A DNA stretch of 17,199 nucleotides from Candidatus Stahliibacteriota bacterium. Its GTDB lineage: Bacteria > Hydrothermota > Tepidihabitantia > B3-TA06. Positions 1 through 11,046 of the stretch are shown in pieces. The notes beneath the pieces are model-generated. The model saw only the letters and a list, made by a program, of their open reading frames with translations, searched no databases and was not told the DNA's origin. The stretch covers positions 1 to 17,199 of the forward strand of contig JAUVJT010000024.1 of NCBI GenBank assembly GCA_030592225.1, given 5' to 3'. The stretch's first letter is position 1. Each line of letters begins with the position of its first letter. Both the position numbers and the translations under genes were made by a program.

Positions 1-2617
<2,617 letters not shown>

Positions 2618-2631
<14 letters not shown>

Positions 2632-5600
2632 AGTCGAAGGTTGGGAATTTAACGCCCTCAGGATACAGATAGCCTCGCCCGAGGACATCCGCAGCTGGTC
2701 CATGGGAGAGGTCACCAAGGCTGAAACCATTAACTATCGTACGCAGAAACCGGAACGTGACGGTCTTTTCTGTGAGCGAATCTTCGGCCCTGTAAAAGAT
2801 TTTGAATGCAGCTGCGGCAAGTACAAAAAGGTTCGCTATAAGGGTATAGTTTGTGATAGATGCGGGGTTGAGGTTACCACCTCAGCGGTGCGTCGCGAAC
2901 GTATGGGTCACATTGAACTTGCCATTCCAGTGGTTCATCCCTTATTTTACAAGGTTCCACCTTCCAAGATCGGCAAGCTTCTCGATTTATCCGCCGGACA
3001 GATTGAAAGTGTCATAAACTACGAAGCCTACGTGGTGCTGGATATTGGTTCATCCACCTACAAGAAATTGGCGCTGATCTACGACGAAGATGAGTATCAC
3101 GAAGCGATGACCAAATTCGAGGGTCTGAAAGCCGATATGGGCGCCGAGTCCCTGCTCGAGCTTCTGCAAGATATAGACCTTGATGATTTGTCCGCCGAAC
3201 TCAAGTCCCGCATCAAGCACGAGGTTTCCAAACGCCGCGCGTTGCTCGATCGTTTGAAGATCGTTGAGGCATTCCGTCAGTCGGAGAACCGGGTGGAATG
3301 GATGATTCTTGAAGTCATTCCGGTTATCCCGCCCGATCTGCGTCCCCTGGTTGCTTTAGAAGGTGGACGTTACGCAACCTCCGATATCAATGATCTTTAC
3401 AAGCGGGTTATCGTACGCAACAACCGGCTCAAACACCTGATGTCTATCAAGACCCCGGATATCATTCTCAAGAACGAGAAGCGAATGCTGCAGGAAGCGC
3501 TTAACGCGTTATTCGACAACGAACATCTTGCTCGTCCGGTCAGGGGCCGCGGCAATCGTCCTCTTAAATCTCTCTCCGAAACCCTTCGCGGTAAGCAAGG
3601 CAGATTCCGTCGCAACCTGCTGGGTAAGCGCGTTGATTATTCCGGTCGTTCAGTAATCGTAGTCGAGCCTCAGCTTAAGCTTCACGAGTGCGCCTTGCCC
3701 AAGGAGATGGCCAAGGAACTTTTCAAGCCCGTGGTGCTGCATCGTCTCGAGGAACGCAAGGTCGCGGAATCCGACCGCAGCGCCAAGGAACTTTTCCGGA
3801 TGGAAGCTCCCGAGATGTGGGAAGTCCTGGAAGAAGTGGTTAAATCACACCCCGTTCTTCTCAACCGCGCCCCCACACTCCACCGCGTTTCGGTGGAGGC
3901 CTTTTTCCCGCGCCTGTGGGAGAATCGCGCTATAGGTATTCATCCCCTGGTTTGCCCGCCGTTCAACGCCGATTTTGACGGCGACACCATGTCGGTTCAC
4001 GTTCCTTTCACCCCTGAGGCTATTCTGGAGAGCTCGGTACTTCTTCTTGCGTCAAACAACATACTTTCGCCTTCCGACGGAAAACCCCTGATGGTTCCCG
4101 GGCAGGATATGGTACTTGGTCTGTATTATCTTACCAAGCGGAATGTCAGTAAGGCCAGAGAACAAAGGCCGCTTTACGATGATTTTCAGGAATTACACGT
4201 AGCTTTTGATAATCATGACGTCGGGCTTTTCGATGAGGTGGACTGGTTGCATAACGGCAAAAAGATACACACCACGGTAGGCAGGATTTTCCTCAATGAG
4301 ATTCTTCCCGAGGGGCTGCGTATAGTCAATGAGGTTCTTGACAAGAAGAAAACGGTCAACCTGATAGGCCGTTGTTTCAAGAAGTATGGATTCAAGCGAA
4401 CTGCGGAGCTTCTCGATTCGCTGAAAAATCTGGGGTTTGACCATGCCACTCAGTCCGGCATATCGATAGGTATTGACGACCTGGTTGAACCGCACGATAA
4501 GTCCCGGATTATTGCCCAGGCCATGAAAGAGGCCAAACGTTATTACGATGCGTTCGAGAAAGGCCTTGTTACCGAACGAGAGAAATACAACAACGTGGTT
4601 AACATGTGGGTTAACGCCTCAACCGATCTTCTCGATCACATGATGAAAGACCTGAAGGCGGACCGGGAAGGATTCAATTCGCTATACATGCTTATTGATT
4701 CCGGGGCGCGAGGTTCCAAGGATCAGGCCAAGCAGCTTGCTGCGATGCGCGGGCTTATGTCCCGTCCCTCCCGTCGGTTGACCGGTGAGGAGGTGATTGA
4801 GCGTCCTATCACCAGTTCGTTCAAGAACGGTCTCACCGTTGTCGAATACTTTCTTTCCACGCACGGTGCACGCAAGGGACTTACCGACACCGCTCTTAAG
4901 ACAGCGGAGGCAGGCTACTTGACCAGGCGTCTGGTGGACGTTGCCCAGGATGTTATTATAACCACCGACGATTGCGGCACCATCCTTGGCGAAGAAGTTA
5001 TGGCTTTGCGCGAAGGCGGAAAGGTTATGGAATCTCTTGCCGAACGTATCACCGGTCGTATTGCTCTGCAGACCGTGCAGAATTCAATCACAGGTGAAAC
5101 CATAGTCTACGCCGGAGCCGAAATCACCGAGGGAAAGGCTGCAGAGATCGAGCAAGTCGGCATAGAGAAGGTTCGTGTTCGTTCTGTCCTGACCTGCGAG
5201 GCCCCCGCCGGTGTATGCGCACAGTGCTATGGGCGTCATCCTGCTACGGGCAGGATGGTAGAGATAGGTGAAGCGGTAGGAATCATCGGGGCCCAGTCCA
5301 TTGGCGAGCCAGGCACCCAGCTTACTCTTCGCACCTTCCACTATGGCGGTGTTGCCCAGCGTACCGCTGAAGAGACAAACATAGAGGCCAAGTTCGACGG
5401 CAAAATCAAGTTCGGCAAGTTGGAGACGGTTCAGCGCCCCGATGGTGCGGTTATCGTAATCGGCGAAGGCGGCGTCATTGAACTTGTTTCACCTAAGCGC
5501 AAGGCGTCGTTTGTTGTTCCCAGGAGCTCCATGCTTATGGTCAAGAACGGAGAGGAAATCTCCGCAGGAACCATTCTTTTTGAATGGGAGCCCTACGTTA

Positions 5601-6619
5601 TTTCGATCATTGCCCGGAATAAGGGTAAAGTTTCGTTCGTGGATATCATTCCCGGTGTTACCCTGCGAGAGGACGTTATTGGAACATCCGAACGCAGACA
5701 GATGATAATTGTGGAAGACCGCGAGAAACGACGTCATCCCCAAATCGAAATCAAGGGCCCGAAAGACGAGCTTCTGGAACGCCACGAATTGCCGGTTGGT
5801 GCGTACTTACTGGTTGAGGATAACGTCGAAGTCGGAGCCGGAGAAACCATTGCCAAGTTCCAGCGCGAGATAGGGAAGACCACCGACATTACCGGTGGTC
5901 TGCCGCGAGTTTCCGAGCTGTTTGAGGCCAAGCACCCCAAGAATCCGGCGATTATCGCGGATATTGATGGAACTGTCCACGTAGAACCGCCCCAGGAAGG
6001 GGTGCGCAAGTTACGTATTGTTTCTGAATCCGGCGCTGAGAAGGAGTATAAGATTCCTTACGCCAAGTATCTGTTGGTTGAACATGGCGGCTACCTGAAG
6101 GCGGGCGGGAAACTGTGCGAGGGCAACATTGATCCGCACGATATCCTGCGTGTCAAGGGACGCATGGCAGTTATGGAATATTTGACCAATGAGATTCAAG
6201 AAGTCTACCGTATGCAGGGAGTAACCATAAACGACAAGCACATCTCGATTATCGTGCGGCAGATGCTCAGTAAAGTCAAGATAGATGATCCGGGAGAATC
6301 ATCGTTCGTGGAAGGAGAAATCGTAGAGAAGCAGCGTATTCAGGAAGCCAACGACAGGCTCCGTGCCGAAGGTTCGGCTCCCGCAACCTTCCATCCTATT
6401 CTCCTGGGCATAACCAAAGCTTCATTGACCACCAACAGCTTCTTTGCGGCTGCGTCGTTCCAGGAAACCACAAGGGTTCTTTCCATGGCAGCTGTTGAGG
6501 GTAAGGTGGATCATCTTACGGGTCTTAAAGAAAATGTAATTGTAGGTAAGCTGATCCCGGCAGGTACCGGGTTCCCAGGCTTTAACCTCAAAACTGCAGA
6601 AGAAATCGTAGAACAATAA
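2618..6619 (+). CDS. rpoC: RNA polymerase beta' subunit
   Basis: This is the beta' subunit, which carries the catalytic magnesium site of RNA polymerase. The 1333-residue length is close to the usual 1200-1400. Visible landmarks are: the N-terminal zinc ribbon (C64, C66, C79, C82); the lid/rudder region with RRNLLGKRVDYSGRSVIVV; the active-site loop NADFDGD at residues 450-456; the bridge helix SGARGSKDQAKQLAAMRG; the second zinc site (C786, C860, C867, C870); and the trigger loop GAQSIGEPGTQLTLRTFH. An SI3-like insertion follows the trigger-loop start, as in proteobacteria. The C-terminal segment LLGITKAS ... GLKENVIVGKLIPAGTG is complete. The ATG at 2618 has GGAG about 8 nt upstream and overlaps the end of rpoB, giving likely translational coupling. 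One oddity is NADFDGDTM in place of the near-universal bacterial NADFDGDQM. Identity is certain. Confidence 0.98.
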
Positions 6620-6657
6620 GAACAAGAAGAGATGCCTAAAACGGAGGCCGGATAGAA

Positions 6658-7035
6658 ATGCCAACAGTTAATCAATTGGTTCGTCGCGGCCGAAAGATGC
6701 CCAAGACTAAATCCTCGACAGCGGCGCTTGAGGGTAATCCTCAAAAGCGCGGCGTGTGCACTGGTGTCTACACTACCACACCCAAGAAGCCGAACTCGGC
6801 GCTTCGCAAGGTGTGCAAGGTGCGTCTTACCAATGGATACGAGGTGATTGCATACATCCCTGGCGAGGGACACAATCTTCAGGAACACTCGATTGTGCTC
6901 ATCCATGGTGGTCGTGTTAAAGACCTTCCCGGTGTGCGTTATCGTGTGATTCGCGGAGTATTGGATACCGCAGGTGTCGAAGGCCGCAAACAAAGTCGTT
7001 CGCTCTACGGAGTGAAACGGCCCAAGCAAGTCTAA
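6658..7035 (+). CDS. rpsL: 30S ribosomal protein S12
   Basis: S12 lies at the decoding centre of the 30S subunit and helps fix translational accuracy. The 125-residue product aligns without gaps to E. coli numbering over the core, including PQKRGVC, TTTPKKPNSALRK (K43 and K44, the streptomycin-resistance lysine region), GEGHNLQEHS and GGRVKDLPGVRY. K88 and D89 are present; D89 is the residue methylthiolated by RimO in bacteria that carry that enzyme. Wild-type lysines at the classical positions suggest no target-based streptomycin resistance. Minor differences from E. coli are G36 for Arg and H83 for Arg. GGAGG at 6643-6647 lies 10 nt before the ATG. The gene follows rpoC by 38 nt and precedes rpsG by 9 nt. 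The rpoBC-rpsL-rpsG order is common in bacteria. Confidence 0.97.
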   Translation: MPTVNQLVRRGRKMPKTKSSTAALEGNPQKRGVCTGVYTTTPKKPNSALRKVCKVRLTNGYEVIAYIPGEGHNLQEHSIVLIHGGRVKDLPGVRYRVIRGVLDTAGVEGRKQSRSLYGVKRPKQV

Positions 7036-7044
7036 GGAGGTTTT

Positions 7045-7515
7045 GTGGGTAGAAGACGCAGAGCCTCTGTTCGAGAGGTCCAACCCGATCCTCGCTACAA
7101 CTCCGTGCTTGTCGCCAAATTCATCAACGATTTGATGTGGGCAGGCAAGAAGACTGTGGCGCAGAAGATTTTTTACGAGGCCCTGGATCTTATGGAAAAA
7201 AAGACAAAGGAAGACGGATTTACCGTTTTTGAACGAGCGTTCAACAACGTAAGACCGGTGCTTGAGGTTAGACCTCGTCGTGTAGGTGGTTCCACCTATC
7301 AGGTTCCCATGGAGGTAAGACCCAAACGCCGTCAGTCTTTGGCTGTCAAGTGGATTATCCGTGCAGCGCGTGCGCGAAGCGAGTATCGCATGAGCGAGCG
7401 TTTTGCCAACGAGCTGCTCGACGCGGCACAGAATCAAGGTGCGGCGTTTAAGAAGAAGGAAGAAACCCACAAGATGGCCGAGGCAAATCGCGCCTTCGCA
7501 CATTTCCGATGGTAG
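7045..7515 (+). CDS. rpsG: 30S ribosomal protein S7
   Basis: S7 is a primary 16S rRNA-binding protein that organises the 30S head and lines the E site. The 156-residue length equals the common bacterial form. Recognisable segments are RRRRASVREVQPDPRY at the N-terminus, VAKFINDLMWAGKK, the RPRRVGGSTYQVPMEV beta-hairpin region, and RMSERFANELLDAA ... MAEANRAFAHFRW at the C-terminus. The start is GTG at 7045, supported by a strong AAGGAGG (7034-7040) that overlaps the rpsL stop codon, so the two genes are probably coupled. In many genomes fusA and tuf follow; here rplM begins after 13 nt. S7 is the autogenous repressor of the str operon in E. coli, but no such site can be assigned here from sequence alone. 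Confidence 0.97.
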   Translation: MGRRRRASVREVQPDPRYNSVLVAKFINDLMWAGKKTVAQKIFYEALDLMEKKTKEDGFTVFERAFNNVRPVLEVRPRRVGGSTYQVPMEVRPKRRQSLAVKWIIRAARARSEYRMSERFANELLDAAQNQGAAFKKKEETHKMAEANRAFAHFRW

Positions 7516-7528
7516 AGTTGGAGAAATA

Positions 7529-7945
7529 ATGAAACACGAAACCCGCAAATGGTGGCTGGTGGATGCCCGCGACCGCGTGGTTGGCCGCCTGGCTACCCGC
7601 ATAGCCACGATCTTGATGGGCAAGGGCAAGCCGACCTACACGCCGCACATTGATGACGGTGACTTTGTCGTGCTGATAAACGCCGACAAGGTTCGTCTTA
7701 CGGGGAAGAAAGCTGATGCCAAGATGTACTATCATCACAGCTTTTATCCCGGCGGCCTGAAGGAGGTCCCATTCAAGAGAATGCTTGAGCGTCATCCGGA
7801 GCGCATTATGTTCCTGGCGGTAAAGAATATGCTGCCCAAGAACAAGCTGCGCGCTCCCAGGTTGAAAAGGTTCAAGATATACGCATCGGCTTTGCATCCT
7901 CACGAGGCGCAGAATCCTCAAACGCTTGAGATTGGAGGCCGCTGA
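7529..7945 (+). CDS. rplM: 50S ribosomal protein L13
   Basis: L13 is an early-assembly 23S rRNA-binding protein of the large subunit. The product is 138 residues from ATG 7529, close to the usual 140-150. Family segments seen are WWLVDARDRVVGRLAT at the N-terminus, PTYTPHIDDGDFVVLINA, KVRLTGKKADAKMYYHHS, YPGGLKEVPFKRMLERHPER, VKNMLPKNKLR and HPHEAQNPQTLEI. The frame is open further upstream to 7403, but that part overlaps rpsG in another frame, is unlike L13 and lacks a ribosome site. GGAG at 7520-7523 supports 7529. The TGA stop shares one base with the rpsI start (TGATG). The rplM-rpsI pair is a standard bacterial operon. Confidence 0.97.
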   Translation: MKHETRKWWLVDARDRVVGRLATRIATILMGKGKPTYTPHIDDGDFVVLINADKVRLTGKKADAKMYYHHSFYPGGLKEVPFKRMLERHPERIMFLAVKNMLPKNKLRAPRLKRFKIYASALHPHEAQNPQTLEIGGR

Positions 7946-8334
7946 TGGCTACTGTAGAGCATGCCGTGGGAACCCGCAAGCGCGCCACCGCAAAGGTCTG
8001 GCTTTCTGCGGGGGAAGGTAACTTCACGGTAAACGGCAAGGGGCTGGAAGAGTATCTGCAGCGCAAGGATCTGCTCCTTGTGGCCTTTCGTCCACTCGAT
8101 GTAACGGAAACCGCCAAGAGATTCGACGTTCGCGTTCAGGTTAAGGGCGGTGGAACTTCGGCACAGGCGGGCGCCATCAGTCTCGGGCTGTCGCGAGCGC
8201 TAGTAAAGCACGATTTCGAGTTTCGTAAACTTCTCAAAGACGCCGGGCTTCTTTCCCGTGATCCTCGCGAGAAGGAACGTATGAAGTACGGCCTGGCTAA
8301 ACGCAGAAAGAGTTTCCAATGGACGAAGCGATGA
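7945..8334 (+). CDS. rpsI: 30S ribosomal protein S9
   Basis: S9 is a 30S head protein whose C-terminal tail reaches the P-site tRNA. The 129-residue product shows the family pattern: GTRKRATAKVWL near the N-terminus, VKGGGTSAQAGAISLGLSRAL in the middle (about 65-86), DPREKERMKYGLAKRRKSFQ, and a terminal TKR. The TKR end corresponds to the conserved basic S/T-K-R tail that contacts tRNA. GGAGG at 7934-7938 lies just ahead of the ATG, inside the end of rplM. The stop codon overlaps the likely rpsB start as ATGA at 8331-8334, so translation of S9 and S2 is probably coupled. Confidence 0.97.
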   Translation: MATVEHAVGTRKRATAKVWLSAGEGNFTVNGKGLEEYLQRKDLLLVAFRPLDVTETAKRFDVRVQVKGGGTSAQAGAISLGLSRALVKHDFEFRKLLKDAGLLSRDPREKERMKYGLAKRRKSFQWTKR

Positions 8335-9089
8335 ATAAAGAACAAGACAGCGCTGTGGACGCCCACGAAGCGTCCTTTGATCTTAAAAGTTTGCTCGAAG
8401 CCGGCGTGCACTTTGGACACCGTGCCCGGCGTTGGAATCCCAAGTTTGGGAATTTCATCTACGGGAAACGCAACGGCATTCACATCATTGATATCCGCAA
8501 GACTCTCGATCGCCTGCGACTTGCGCACGAGGCTGTCGGCTCTATCCTTGAGACGGGCGGCGATGCCATATTCGTAGGCACCAAGCAGCAGGCACGCGAG
8601 ATAATGGTTGAGGAGGCCAAACGCTCCGCCAGTCATTTCGTAATAGATCGCTGGGTCGGCGGACTCCTGACCAATTTTGAAAACATCTCCCAGCGTATCC
8701 AGCGTTATGCCGAGCTTGATACCATTATCACCGGCGAGCAATTCAAGGATCTTCCCCAGAAAGAGCGGGTGCGTTTGATGCGCCTGCATCGCAAGATGAG
8801 TAAGCTTTATCGGGGAGTCAAGAACATGGACTCCATACCCAGCCTGATGTTTGTGATTGATCCGGTCAAGGAAGCCACCGCGGTAGCCGAAGCCAAAAGG
8901 CTCAAGATTCCGATTATCGCCTTGATAGACACCAACGGCGATCCCGATTCGGTAGATTACCCCATTCCCGGTAATGACGACGCCATGCGGTCTATAAAGC
9001 TCGTGACTTCGGTTATTGCCGACGGGATTATGCGAAGCAAGAAGGCCTTTGAAGCCGATCTTGATGAAGACAGAGAGGACAGGCAGTGA
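8331..9089 (+). CDS. rpsB: 30S ribosomal protein S2
   Basis: S2 is a late-assembly 30S protein that bridges head and body and is needed for S1 binding and initiation. Family segments include LLEAGVHFGHRARRWNPKF near the N-terminus, IYGKRNGIHIIDIRKT, FVGTKQQAREIM, RWVGGLLTNF, the shortened coiled-coil region around RLHRKMSKLYRGVKNM, MFVIDPVKE, and IALIDTNGDPDSVDYPIPGNDDAMRSI. The start is uncertain. ATG 8331 makes an ATGA overlap with the rpsI stop (252 residues) and is preferred because neighbouring genes use the same coupling. ATG 8319 in the same frame would add four residues (MDEA). Neither has a strong Shine-Dalgarno. The acidic 15-20 residue N-terminal tail before the conserved core is slightly longer than usual. 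rpsB-tsf adjacency is near universal in bacteria. Confidence 0.95.
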   Translation: MNKEQDSAVDAHEASFDLKSLLEAGVHFGHRARRWNPKFGNFIYGKRNGIHIIDIRKTLDRLRLAHEAVGSILETGGDAIFVGTKQQAREIMVEEAKRSASHFVIDRWVGGLLTNFENISQRIQRYAELDTIITGEQFKDLPQKERVRLMRLHRKMSKLYRGVKNMDSIPSLMFVIDPVKEATAVAEAKRLKIPIIALIDTNGDPDSVDYPIPGNDDAMRSIKLVTSVIADGIMRSKKAFEADLDEDREDRQ

Positions 9090-9679
9090 GTGAACTGGAA
9101 GCTATCAAAGAACTGCGTGCGCGGACAGGCGCCGGGATGATGGACTGCAAAAAGGCGCTCCTGGAGGCCGACGGAGACGTTCAGAAAGCGATAGACGTTC
9201 TTCGCAAGAAAGGTGTTGCCAAGGCCGAATCCAAGGCGGGACGCGCCGCCAAGGAAGGCATCATCGAGGCCTACATTCATCCGGGTTCCAAATTAGGCGT
9301 GTTGCTTGAACTAAACTGCGAGACCGATTTTGTGGCTCTCAACGAGGAATTTCAGCAGCTGGCCCACGATATCGCAATGCACATCGCAGCTACCGATCCC
9401 ATTTCTATCTCCAGAGATGACGTGTCTGATAAAGTCGTCGTTCATGAGCGCGAAATCTACACCGATCAGGCCAAGGAATCGGGAAAGCCCGAGCAGATCA
9501 TCGAGAAAATAGTCGAGGGTCGTCTTGACAAGTATTTCAAGGAGAGATGTCTGCTTGAGCAGCCTTTTGTGAAGGACTCTGAAAAGACGGTACAGGAAGT
9601 TATCACCGAGGCGATAGCCAAGATAGGCGAGAACATAAAAATTCAGCGTTTCACGCGGTTCAAGGTTGGAGAAGAATAA
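9086..9679 (+). CDS. tsf: Translation elongation factor Ts, short form
   Basis: EF-Ts is the guanine-nucleotide exchange factor that regenerates EF-Tu-GTP. The 197-residue product has the UBA-like N-terminal domain (about 1-50: IKELRARTGAGMMDCKKALLE without gaps to the family) and the core with the TDFV motif at T80-V83, whose Asp-Phe pair inserts near the EF-Tu magnesium site in known structures. The C-terminus ends at IKIQRFTRFKVGE, typical of the short, single-core form found in Thermus-type bacteria rather than the ~280-residue E. coli form. The start is GTG at 9086 with a GAGAGGA ribosome site at 9072-9078; GTGA overlaps the rpsB stop by 4 nt. Its partner gene tuf is not in this window, although the operon holds other str-type genes. 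Confidence 0.96.
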   Translation: MSELEAIKELRARTGAGMMDCKKALLEADGDVQKAIDVLRKKGVAKAESKAGRAAKEGIIEAYIHPGSKLGVLLELNCETDFVALNEEFQQLAHDIAMHIAATDPISISRDDVSDKVVVHEREIYTDQAKESGKPEQIIEKIVEGRLDKYFKERCLLEQPFVKDSEKTVQEVITEAIAKIGENIKIQRFTRFKVGEE

Positions 9680-9686
9680 CGTATCC

Positions 9687-9739
9687 GTTAATGCCGACGG
9701 CAGCCTTGCATTTTCTTTTGCGTTGAGACGGCAATTAAC
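9687..9739 (+). promoter_or_regulatory. Possible stem in the tsf-pyrH gap
   Basis: The 69-nt gap at 9680-9748 is the only sizeable break within the operon from rpsL onward. GTTAATGCCG at 9687-9696 can pair with CGGCAATTAAC at 9729-9739, giving ten base pairs with one bulged A, enclosing a loop of 32 nt that is rich in T. No T-run follows the 3' arm, so a classic intrinsic terminator is unlikely. No convincing promoter was found. Because pyrH has a TTG start and only a weak ribosome site just after the stem, a leader that adjusts pyrH expression is possible. The structure is inferred from one sequence and lacks covariation support. Confidence 0.3.
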
Positions 9740-9748
9740 CAAAGTGGG

Positions 9749-10474
9749 TTGAACTTGGAGAAAAGTAACGAACAATCTGTAGGTTCCCATGATCAAGGCC
9801 TCCTCCTCAAGTTGAGCGGGGAGGTCTTTTTACACGGCGAAATCCTTGCAGGGATACTCCGGGAGATAGCCGAGCTGGCGGGTAAAGTCAGGTTTGCGGT
9901 GCTTCTTGGAGGCGGCAATCACATCAGGGGAGCGCAATCAGGCTGCAGCGGCGAGGCCCGGGTGTTTGCCGATCGCATGGGTATGATTGGAACTCTTCTT
10001 AACGGCTTGTGGCTCGAATCTATGCTGCGTGATGCCGGCATTCACGCCATTCACATGAGTGCGGTGCCCATAAGCTGGGTTCGCCGGTACGATCCGGTCA
10101 ACGCTCGTGATATATTCAACGACCACAACGTTGTTATTTTCAGCGGCGGTACGGGCCTGCCATACTTTTCCACCGATACCTCCGCGGTTCTGCGTGCGGT
10201 GGAGATAGGCGCGCAAAGGGTTCTGAAGGGAACAAAGGTGAAGGGAGTTTACTCGGCCGATCCTCACAAACACCCGGACGCCGAGTTTTTCACCACACTT
10301 ACTTACGCGGACGCTCTTGCCCGGAATCTGGCGGTGATGGATCAGACCGCTTTTTCTCTGGCGCGCGAGCATAATCTTGTGGTTCAAGTCTTTGATGTAT
10401 TCCACCCTGAGAATATCGGACGTATCGTCCGCGGCGAGGCGGTGGGAACATTAGTCAAACGAGGAGTGGAATAA
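9749..10474 (+). CDS. pyrH: UMP kinase
   Basis: UMP kinase phosphorylates UMP to UDP in pyrimidine nucleotide synthesis; it belongs to the amino-acid-kinase fold family and acts as a cytosolic hexamer. The product is up to 241 residues. Seen are the phosphate-binding KLSGE (about 21-25), GGGN with a nearby Arg (54-60), DRMGMIGTLLNG (76-87, UMP-binding Asp), SGGTGLPYFSTDT (132-144), KGTKVKGVYSADP (160-172), and the C-terminal GRIVRGEAVGTLV. The segment after KLSGE is a few residues shorter than in E. coli. No ATG or GTG exists in frame between the last upstream stop (9689) and the kinase core, so initiation must be at TTG 9749 or TTG 9755; GTGGG at 9744-9748 is the only weak ribosome site and fits 9755 better. 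pyrH follows tsf, as in many bacteria, and its stop overlaps the frr start by one base. Confidence 0.95.
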   Translation: MNLEKSNEQSVGSHDQGLLLKLSGEVFLHGEILAGILREIAELAGKVRFAVLLGGGNHIRGAQSGCSGEARVFADRMGMIGTLLNGLWLESMLRDAGIHAIHMSAVPISWVRRYDPVNARDIFNDHNVVIFSGGTGLPYFSTDTSAVLRAVEIGAQRVLKGTKVKGVYSADPHKHPDAEFFTTLTYADALARNLAVMDQTAFSLAREHNLVVQVFDVFHPENIGRIVRGEAVGTLVKRGVE

Positions 10475-11028
10475 TGAAAGAAATCTTAGCCGAAAGCGAA
10501 GTAAAGATGAAAAAAACTGTCGAGCTTCTGGCCGGCGAATTCGGTCGAATCCGCACCGCTCGTGCCAACCCTGCCTTGCTCGACGGCATAAAGGTCGACT
10601 ACTACGGGGTGTCTACCCCCCTGAAACAGGTTGCTTCCATCGGGGTGCCCGATCCGCGCAGCCTGGTTATTCAGCCCTGGGACAAAAACGTCCTGCCTGA
10701 GATTGAGAAGGCCATCCAGAGATCAGACCTGGGGCTTAATCCCAATGTGGAAGCTAATCTCATCCGTATCGCCATACCTGCGCTTACCGAAGAGCGACGC
10801 AAGCAACTGGTCAAACTGGTTTCTCGTCTTACCGAGGAGAACCGCGTCGCCGTACGCAACATCCGGCGCGAGGCAATAGAGCAGTTCAAGAAGAAAGAGA
10901 AGGATAAAGACATCAGCGAGGACGATATGCACCGCGGACAAAAAGAGGTGCAGGAGCTTACCGATAAATATATCAAGGAACTGGATGAGATCTTCGCCAG
11001 GAAGGAAAAGGAGATTCTCGAGCAGTAG
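10474..11028 (+). CDS. frr: Ribosome recycling factor
   Basis: Ribosome recycling factor works with EF-G to split post-termination ribosomes. The 184-residue product matches the usual 185. Conserved stretches include GEFGRIRTARANPALLDGI near residue 25-45, YYGVSTPLKQVASI, WDKNVLPEIEKAI, IRIAIPALTEERRKQL, EENRVAVRNIRREA and ELTDKYIKELDEI. The charged segment KKKEKDKDISEDD in domain I is typical. GAGGAG at 10461-10466 gives a good ribosome site inside the end of pyrH, and the start shares a base with the pyrH stop (TAATG), so the two are probably translationally coupled. frr always stands near pyrH in bacteria with the rpsB-tsf-pyrH cluster. Confidence 0.97.
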   Translation: MKEILAESEVKMKKTVELLAGEFGRIRTARANPALLDGIKVDYYGVSTPLKQVASIGVPDPRSLVIQPWDKNVLPEIEKAIQRSDLGLNPNVEANLIRIAIPALTEERRKQLVKLVSRLTEENRVAVRNIRREAIEQFKKKEKDKDISEDDMHRGQKEVQELTDKYIKELDEIFARKEKEILEQ

Positions 11029-11046
11029 GCACCGCTCGTTTTAGCC

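Noticed and set aside
6620..6657. rpoC-rpsL gap examined for a promoter or terminator
   Set aside because: Only 38 nt with a ribosome site; no hairpin or promoter-like pair was seen.
7403..7528. N-terminal extension of L13 by 42 residues
   Set aside because: The added part overlaps rpsG in another frame, is unlike any L13, and the ATG at 7529 has a ribosome site and the conserved N-terminus.
6511..7629. Long - strand open frame of 372 codons over the rpoC end, rpsL, rpsG and rplM start
   Set aside because: It is antisense to four well-supported genes, has no recognisable domain or ribosome site, and arises from codon bias of the sense genes.
9693..9701. GCCG-A-CGGC palindrome in the tsf-pyrH gap considered as a terminator hairpin
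   Set aside because: The loop would be a single base and no T-run follows, so it cannot form a useful terminator on its own.
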